Positions 34,196 through 38,850 of a DNA stretch of 38,850 bases are shown here, piece after piece. Source of the DNA: SIG575 sp964507395 (lineage in GTDB: Bacteria > Bacillota > Clostridia > Oscillospirales > Acutalibacteraceae); contig CAZDQE010000016.1 of NCBI GenBank assembly GCA_964507395.1, positions 1 through 38,850 on the forward strand, read 5' to 3'. The notes under the pieces are model-generated. The model had not been told where the DNA came from, searched no databases, and worked only from the letters and a program-made list of their open reading frames with translations. The number at the start of each line of letters is the position of its first letter. Within the stretch, counting starts at the first letter, position 1. The translations under genes were made by a program, and so were the position numbers.

Positions 34196-34262
34196 TTCGC
34201 ACCTCGTGAAATTAATATATAAAATTATAGCACATATTATACTAAAATTAAAGATTTATTTG

Positions 34263-34291
34263 TTGTAAAGTTTTAGTAATGGTGATATAAT
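34263..34291 (+). promoter_or_regulatory. Sigma-A promoter of the fucosidase gene
   Basis: TTGTAA (34263-34268), a 17-base spacer, TATAAT (34286-34291). Confidence 0.6.
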
Positions 34292-34343
34292 TAATCTGAA
34301 TGTACATTGCGTGGATTTGAGACAAGATAAGGAAGTAAATTTT

Positions 34344-35741
34344 ATGTTTAAAAAGAAAAATGACATTGCGGAACACACAAACAAAGTCACTCCCGAAGAA
34401 AGACAGCTTCTCTGGCAGGAGACAGATTTTGTCGCGCACCTGTTTTTCGGTGTGAATACCTTCGTGCGTGTTCAGGAAGGTGACGGCAAAGCGGAAGCAC
34501 AGGCTTTTTATCCTACGGATATCGACATTCCCTCATGGGTAAGAACTCTGAAATTTGCAGGAATGAAAGGTGTGCTTATTACAGCAAAGCATCATGACGG
34601 TTTCTGTATGTGGAGAACGAAAACAACACCTTATTCCGTTGCAAACTCTCCTTATCTTGACGGAAACGGCGATATAATAAAGGAGCTTTCTGATGAATGC
34701 AGAAAAGAAGGCTTGAAATTCGGCTTCAGCTTTTCTGTCTGCGATAGAAACACTGACAAAAAAGGTGAAGCTTTAGAAAAACTTATTCTTGACCAGCTCA
34801 GCGAGCTTCTTACCTCATACGGCGAAATTTACGAGGTAAAGCTTGATCTCGGTGGTGAAAAAGTTGATGCTGACATGGAGAAAATTTATTCTCACATCCG
34901 TTCCGTCAGTCCTCTTACCGTGATTTCCAATGGCCCCGATGCAAGGCATCTCGGAAATTCCCGAATGGTGTGCAGGCAAAGTGAGTGGAATGTTATTGAG
35001 CCTGTCTGCGATTGGCAGAAGATAACGAAGATTGATGAAAATAAAGAAAACACATTCCGCAGTCCCGACGGTATCGGCAAAATGGAGCTTGACCTCGGAA
35101 GCCGCAAGGCTCTGAAAAAAGCAAATTCACTTTGCTGGCATCCCTATTTTGCTGATGCTTCCATGCGTGACAGTTGGTTTTACGATAAGGAAGAGGATTT
35201 ACGTACAATGTTCCTGCAAAGACTTAAGGAGCTTTATTTTATGATTTCAGGCGCAGGCGGTGTTCTGCAGATTGGTATTCCCATTGACCAGTGCGGAAGA
35301 ATCTATGAAGAGGAAACAGTGACTCTTGAGAGCTTCGGTGCGGATATGGAAATGCTTAAGAAAAATCCTTTGCTTAAAGAGTCGGAAATTACTGCCAACT
35401 GCGGCGGGAATTCAATACAAAATCTAAAAAAAGACGATGATTCCTATTTTTTATCAGGTGAATGTGACGGCAAAATTGAAATCACGGCAGATTTCGGAGA
35501 AGAAAAAATCATAAGACTTATCGAGCTTTGCGAAAATATTGCAACAGGTCAGCAGATTGAAAGCTTTTCTGTTTTTACACTTGAAGGAAAGAAATTCAAA
35601 AAGGCCGAAAGCCATACAACGGTGGGCAGCAAAAAGCTGATTTTACCCAAAAAAGCTATTGTGACAAGTGCGGTTAAAATAGTTATAGAAGAAACAAGAG
35701 GTTTTGCTGCACTCAAAAAACTTGAATTTTATTCAGCGTAA
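34344..35741 (+). CDS. GH29 alpha-L-fucosidase
   Basis: About 465 residues from ATG 34344, eight bases after AAGGAAG; the upstream GTG at 34311 lacks a site. GH29 signatures: HLFFGVNTF, KFAGMKGVLITAKHHDGFCM, ELSDECRKEGLKFGFSFSV and SPLTVISNGPDAR. The nucleophile region reads IYEVKLDLGGEK with an Asp, where many relatives have WFDG. The C-terminal 110 residues resemble a F5/8-type (CBM32-like) beta-sandwich. No signal peptide, so it acts inside the cell on imported fucosylated glycans. It is unlinked to a transporter here. Confidence 0.88.
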   Translation: MFKKKNDIAEHTNKVTPEERQLLWQETDFVAHLFFGVNTFVRVQEGDGKAEAQAFYPTDIDIPSWVRTLKFAGMKGVLITAKHHDGFCMWRTKTTPYSVANSPYLDGNGDIIKELSDECRKEGLKFGFSFSVCDRNTDKKGEALEKLILDQLSELLTSYGEIYEVKLDLGGEKVDADMEKIYSHIRSVSPLTVISNGPDARHLGNSRMVCRQSEWNVIEPVCDWQKITKIDENKENTFRSPDGIGKMELDLGSRKALKKANSLCWHPYFADASMRDSWFYDKEEDLRTMFLQRLKELYFMISGAGGVLQIGIPIDQCGRIYEEETVTLESFGADMEMLKKNPLLKESEITANCGGNSIQNLKKDDDSYFLSGECDGKIEITADFGEEKIIRLIELCENIATGQQIESFSVFTLEGKKFKKAESHTTVGSKKLILPKKAIVTSAVKIVIEETRGFAALKKLEFYSA

Positions 35742-35765
35742 GAGAATTTCTGCAGTCTGAATATA

Positions 35766-35849
35766 AAAACTCCTCCTATGGTTTCACCGGGTGTTGGTAA
35801 GGAAGTATTTCTTTATCAACGCTCGGCGTTCAGCCATGGGAGGAGTTTT
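35766..35849. terminator. Long bidirectional hairpin
   Basis: AAAACTCCTCC-ATGG (35766-35781) pairs with CCATGGGAGGAGTTTT (35834-35849). Inside, GTTGGTAAGGAA and TTTCTTTATCAAC form a second stem. It separates convergent fucosidase and foldase genes. Confidence 0.7.
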
Positions 35850-35869
35850 GGTTTGTTATCTGTCAGATA

Positions 35870-37645
35870 TTAATAATATGAGTATGAGCTTGAACTGCTT
35901 AAGCTCTGCATGAGAGAGTAGAGATAAGTGCTCATATCTCTGTTAAGCTTATTCTTATGAATTTTGAGAGCAAGTGTCATGAAAGCGCCGTCCTTAACGA
36001 GAGCATATTCATCTCTGTCAATAAGCTCTTCTGCGTATGCTTCAAAAGCGTCATCACGAAGGGCTGTTCTTACTGTTATTTCCCAGTTAGCTTCTTCGTT
36101 TTTTGCTTCATAATATACTACATAGAAACCGCTTGAGGTTTCGATGAGACCAACGTCGCCGGCTTTTCTCTTTTTGCTGTTTGCCCACTCGTCAACCTCA
36201 TCGTCAAGAGAACCGTCATAGTCTGCATAGTCTGTGCTTTCAACAGCATCTTCTTCGTTTTCAACTACATGGTATCCGATGTGTGCGAATTCTTCAGCGG
36301 TTTTTTCTGCATCATCAAGAGCGTTCCATTCATCATAGAGAGCTGTTGCTTCTTCTTTTGTTGCAGCTTTTTCATCATCGCCTGCATCTGAGTCGTATGC
36401 GAATGTATAAACCTTAAGGTCGCTGAGAACGGCTGTATCCTTGTATGCACCGCCGAGAAGGTAAACAACGTAGTAGTTAGCTACATTATCGCCGTCATTC
36501 TGAGAGAGGATTTTTATATCGCCTGCTTTACGCTCAGAGCTGAATGCCCAGTCTGCATCGTCTTCGCTGAAGTTCTGAATGAAAGCTTCGTATGTGCATT
36601 CTTCAAGAATTGTTGTGCTTTCTACATCAAGCTCAACAGCAGATGTGTCATCGCCGGCAGCTTCAAGGTCGAGAGCTTCTGCTGCCTTGAGGAAGTCTTC
36701 CTCAGATTTGATGTCTTTGAGGAAAGCCTCAGCTTCTTTGAGAGCTTTCTTTTCGGCTGCTTCCTGAGCTGCCGCTACTTCATCTTCGGTAGCACCGTCT
36801 TCAATTTCAGTTGTATCAACTGCGAAAACATAGTAACGGAAATCAATGTATGAGTAATCGTTCGGATTTTCTTCGTATTCAGCAGTAATCTGTTCAGATG
36901 TGTAGCTGTCATAGAGCTCCTGCTGTTTTTCGGTAGCATATTTTTCAGCAAGAGCATCGCGAAGGAGCCATTTTTCAAGGTTGTTTTCGTTGATGCCTGA
37001 GCCGTAAGAAACTCTGAGATAAGCGTTGAGAGTTCTGTCGTTTTCCTCAGCAGTAGCTCTGAGCTCTTCAATCTGGTCAGTGATAGCCTGTATTTCGTCT
37101 TCAGTCAGCTCCATGCCTGCTTTTTCAGCTTCTGAAGCGAGTAAATAGAAGTACTGAATTGAGTTGAGTGTGCTGTAAGTGATGTAATCATCCCATGTTG
37201 CAAAATCTTCTTCAATTCCGAGAGCTTCTTTGTCAAGCATTTCGTTGGGGAAATCCTGTTCTGAGGGGAGAAGTGTGTAGTCGAAGCCCTGATACTGAGC
37301 ATAATATCCATCACCGTAATACTGGTCATACTGGCTTGCCTGTGAAACAAGGTTTGCATGAGATGTGCGGTAGTAATACTGGAATTCGCTTGTAGAAATT
37401 TTTGTATCTCCGGCTTTTGCGACAGTCATCTTGAAGAGAGATGAGCCTGTAGAGTTTACGATTGCGATTGTAGCACCGAGAACGATTGCTGCAGCAACAA
37501 CGATTGCAACAGTTTTGAGAATATTTCTTTTGATTTTTGCAATCTTTGCGTTACGCTTAGCGTTTTTCTTAGCTTCTTTTGCAAGGCGTTCTTTTCGTTC
37601 CTTACGGTAAAGCTCAGCTTTTGACAATTCTTCTTTCTTAGCCAT
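35870..37645 (-). CDS. Membrane-anchored PrsA/SurA-like foldase
   Basis: 591 residues from ATG 37645 (MAKKEELSKAELYRKERKER), AAAGGA nine bases upstream; the TTG at 37654 is rejected. A Lys/Arg-rich cytoplasmic tail is followed by one membrane helix (ILKTVAIVVAAAIVLGATIA, about 45-65). The rest is extracellular: a SurA_N-like helical part (LNSIQYFYLLASEAEKAGME) and two acidic PPIase-like parts (residues about 270-400 and 420-550, e.g. YYVVYLLGG and GFYVVYYEAK) with the rhythm of PPIC repeats. The end is Ser/Tyr-rich. Such proteins help exported proteins fold; activity of the PPIase parts is uncertain. Confidence 0.72.
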   Translation of the reverse strand: MAKKEELSKAELYRKERKERLAKEAKKNAKRNAKIAKIKRNILKTVAIVVAAAIVLGATIAIVNSTGSSLFKMTVAKAGDTKISTSEFQYYYRTSHANLVSQASQYDQYYGDGYYAQYQGFDYTLLPSEQDFPNEMLDKEALGIEEDFATWDDYITYSTLNSIQYFYLLASEAEKAGMELTEDEIQAITDQIEELRATAEENDRTLNAYLRVSYGSGINENNLEKWLLRDALAEKYATEKQQELYDSYTSEQITAEYEENPNDYSYIDFRYYVFAVDTTEIEDGATEDEVAAAQEAAEKKALKEAEAFLKDIKSEEDFLKAAEALDLEAAGDDTSAVELDVESTTILEECTYEAFIQNFSEDDADWAFSSERKAGDIKILSQNDGDNVANYYVVYLLGGAYKDTAVLSDLKVYTFAYDSDAGDDEKAATKEEATALYDEWNALDDAEKTAEEFAHIGYHVVENEEDAVESTDYADYDGSLDDEVDEWANSKKRKAGDVGLIETSSGFYVVYYEAKNEEANWEITVRTALRDDAFEAYAEELIDRDEYALVKDGAFMTLALKIHKNKLNRDMSTYLYSLMQSLSSSSSYSYY

Positions 37646-37698
37646 TTGTTTCAATCCTTTACTTATTTTTCTCTGCCGAAGCAGAAGTTATCTCGTCT

Positions 37699-37727
37699 AT
37701 TGTATAACATTTTAACAGAATATACAA
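37699..37727 (-). promoter_or_regulatory. Sigma-A promoter of the foldase gene
   Basis: On the minus strand TTGTAT (37722-37727), a 17-base spacer, TACAAT (37699-37704). Confidence 0.6.
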
Positions 37728-37776
37728 GTATTTATTTGATTTATTCACTAAAAATTAAAAAAAACAGTAAATAGAC

Positions 37777-37805
37777 TTGATTTTTTTGCTCAGATTTTAT
37801 ATAAT
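37777..37805 (+). promoter_or_regulatory. Promoter of tRNA-Ser
   Basis: TTGATT (37777-37782), a 17-base spacer, TATAAT (37800-37805), 27 bases before the tRNA. Confidence 0.65.
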
Positions 37806-37831
37806 ACCATTTGTTATGAAGTGAATATTGA

Positions 37832-37924
37832 GGAGAGTTGTCCGAGCTGGCCGAAGGAGCACGATTGGAAATCGTGTAAACCGTCAAAGCGGTTTCGAGG
37901 GTTCGAATCCCTTGCTCTCCGCCA
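37832..37924 (+). tRNA. tRNA-Ser (anticodon GGA)
   Basis: 93 bases with encoded CCA. Acceptor GGAGAGT pairs with GCTCTCC (last pair T-G), discriminator G. The anticodon stem ACGAT/ATCGT holds GGA at 37867-37869, reading UCC/UCU. A long variable arm (CCGTCAAAGCGG) and T-arm GGTTCGAATCC confirm a class II serine tRNA. Confidence 0.96.
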
Positions 37925-37925
37925 A

Positions 37926-37968
37926 AAAACGCCTATAACCTTGATTTTATGAGGGTTATGGGCGTTTT
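37926..37968 (+). terminator. Terminator of tRNA-Ser
   Basis: AAAACGCCTATAACC (37926-37940) pairs with GGTTATGGGCGTTTT (37954-37968), one wobble pair. Confidence 0.85.
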
Positions 37969-38013
37969 GTATTGACACTTTTGTACATTAGCTGATTTTC
38001 AGATTTTTGCACA

Positions 38014-38057
38014 TTTTGTCACACATAAGCACAATTTTGTCACACTTTTTGTCACAC
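38014..38057 (+). repeat. Three direct repeats TTTTGTCACAC
   Basis: Identical 11-base copies at 38014-38024, 38035-38045 and 38047-38057, just downstream of tRNA-Ser. They could be recombinase arm sites or regulator sites. No integrase gene is within the window on this side. Confidence 0.5.
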
Positions 38058-38099
38058 TTCTGGCCACTCTTTTGAGAGAATATGTAAATTGAAAAATAA

Positions 38100-38516
38100 T
38101 CACAAATAATCCTCAATAATGTCACTCAGATGAATGGGATGTAATTGGCAAGTGTTACACATTTCTACAAAGTTTTCTGCGGTAACTCTATCAAGAAATA
38201 CATCTGATAAAGATTTTATAAGTTTGTTGTTCTCGTAAACATTGATTCCGTAGCACACATATTTGTTACCGTCCTCACTCGTTTTGATTTCTTTGTGTGT
38301 TATGTAAAGAAAATCATTAAGCAAAGAGCCGGGAGAAATTCCGGTATATTCAGATATCTTTTGTAAGGTTTCCAATCTTGGAAGATAGACATTTCGCTCA
38401 ATAGAACTCACAGCTTCGGGACTGATATCGCAGTGCTCTGCAAACTCTTCCTGAGTTTCGTTCATCAAATTCCGAATTACTCTTATCTTTTCTCCAACTT
38501 TTTCCACATCGTTCAT
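38100..38516 (-). CDS. XRE-family transcriptional regulator
   Basis: A 138-residue protein on the minus strand from ATG 38516, with AAAGGAGAT upstream. Residues 8-65 are a Cro/CI-type HTH: IRVIRNLMNETQEEFAEHCD then ISPEAVSSIERNVYLPRLET. The C-terminal 70 residues are unassigned (VCYGINVYENNKLIKSLSD). Such regulators are common in mobile elements and often control their own promoter. It lies between the tRNA-Ser repeats and a peptidoglycan-binding gene. Confidence 0.85.
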   Translation of the reverse strand: MNDVEKVGEKIRVIRNLMNETQEEFAEHCDISPEAVSSIERNVYLPRLETLQKISEYTGISPGSLLNDFLYITHKEIKTSEDGNKYVCYGINVYENNKLIKSLSDVFLDRVTAENFVEMCNTCQLHPIHLSDIIEDYL

Positions 38517-38645
38517 TTTTACATCTCCTTTGAATTATTTCGCAAGAAATCATAAATTCTATGGAACTGACAATCCACAGAAGAACTTGCGTATCAAATA
38601 GAAATGTCAAAAATGCAGGAAGATTGTGCGAAAAAGCAGAACAAT

Positions 38646-38678
38646 CCCCCTACTGTAGCGTGAACTACAATAGGGGGG
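38646..38678 (-). terminator. Terminator of the peptidoglycan-binding gene
   Basis: CCCCCTACTGTAG (38646-38658) pairs with CTACAATAGGGGGG (38665-38678) with a single mismatch. It ends minus-strand transcription from the gene at the right edge. Confidence 0.65.
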
Positions 38679-38702
38679 ATGAATTATATAAGTGATTTTA
38701 GC

Positions 38703-38726
38703 CAAGCATTACTTTATTCATTTTTG
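38703..38726 (-). CDS. Seven-codon ORF with a strong ribosome site
   Basis: Minus strand: GAGGAGGTG a few bases before ATG, encoding MNKVMLG and a TAA. It lies between the end of the peptidoglycan-binding gene and the terminator. It may be a tiny peptide or the stump of a gene; MNKVxLIG is the usual start of single-stranded DNA-binding protein. Confidence 0.25.
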
Positions 38727-38776
38727 CACCTCCTCAGACTTTGGTGTAATGTGCATCTTTTGGGAAATTATGCACG

Positions 38777-38850
38777 TTACAGCTTCACCCAAGTCTTCGG
38801 ACCTGCGATGCCGTCAGCAGTTAGGGACTTTGCTTTCTGGAAGTTTTTGA
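38777..38850 (-). CDS. C-terminus of a peptidoglycan-binding protein
   Basis: Minus-strand reading frame entering from the right edge, ending KNFQKAKSLTADGIAGPKTW then VKL and a TAA at 38777-38779. FQKAxxLTADGIAGPKTW is the end of a PG_binding_1 domain, found at the C-terminus of amidases, lysozymes and phage endolysins. The catalytic part lies outside the window. Confidence 0.75.
   Translation of the reverse strand, partial: KNFQKAKSLTADGIAGPKTWVKL

Noticed and set aside
36181..37395. Plus- and minus-strand ORFs within the foldase gene
   Set aside because: They are alternative frames of a continuous 591-residue gene with a good start and promoter.
38014..38057. CRISPR array
   Set aside because: Repeats are only 11 bases with irregular 10- and 1-base gaps, far from CRISPR dimensions. 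No cas gene was seen and no other array-like pattern occurs in the window.

Overview
The window reads as a low-GC Bacillota chromosome, most likely a gut Eubacteriales species of the Ruminococcaceae/Oscillospiraceae type. Evidence: strong GGAGG-type ribosome sites, sigma-A promoters, GTG/TTG starts, Tn916/Tn1549-like conjugation genes, a serine recombinase, and glycan genes (GH130, GH29). No taxonomic search was possible. The left 30 kb is AT-rich and accessory; from about 30.5 kb the sequence looks like ordinary chromosome.

Layout. 1-2357: end of a conjugative-element module (VirB4-like ATPase C-terminus, then a membrane-anchored M23 peptidase). 2426-2545 (minus): a 39-residue AgrD-like autoinducer precursor with Ser at the ring position. 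2671-6056: a retron-like cassette made of an OLD-type ATPase/TOPRIM effector interrupted by a stop codon, a non-coding RNA bounded by an inverted repeat, and a reverse transcriptase. 6057-6700: debris (palindromic repeat, antisense Rhs fragment). 6736-10920: a TIR-domain operon with three partners, the best candidate here for an undescribed system. 11123-13738: a Cys-rich LytTR regulator, then an ECF sigma factor, membrane anti-sigma-like protein and small secreted protein. 13795-14277: SLOG-like gene broken by a stop. 14629-15044: two small ORFs. 15141-18163: a Hachiman-type pair (HamA nuclease, HamB helicase). 18640-25681: a 2118-residue secreted Rhs/WapA-like polymorphic toxin ending in a papain-like (C39-like) domain, followed by a membrane protein that may be its immunity partner. 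25640-27537: two tandem truncated RAYT-type repeats and an IS1182-family insertion sequence. 27918-30389: a sigma-like HTH protein, a small protein and a large serine recombinase, perhaps the integration end of the mobile element.

30552-38850: GH130 phosphorylase, IS3 remnant, remnant of a glycerol-1-phosphate dehydrogenase N-terminus, predicted beta-propeller protein, Asn/Lys-rich peptide, HAD phosphatase, GH29 alpha-L-fucosidase, membrane-anchored PrsA-like foldase, tRNA-Ser(GGA), direct repeats, an XRE regulator, and the end of a peptidoglycan-binding protein.

How it fits together: a conjugative element appears to carry several anti-phage modules (retron, TIR operon, Hachiman, broken SLOG), a contact or secreted toxin with a possible immunity gene, and a possible peptide signal. 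Two genes (retron effector and SLOG) each carry one in-frame TAA with clearly continuing coding sequence, suggesting cargo decay.
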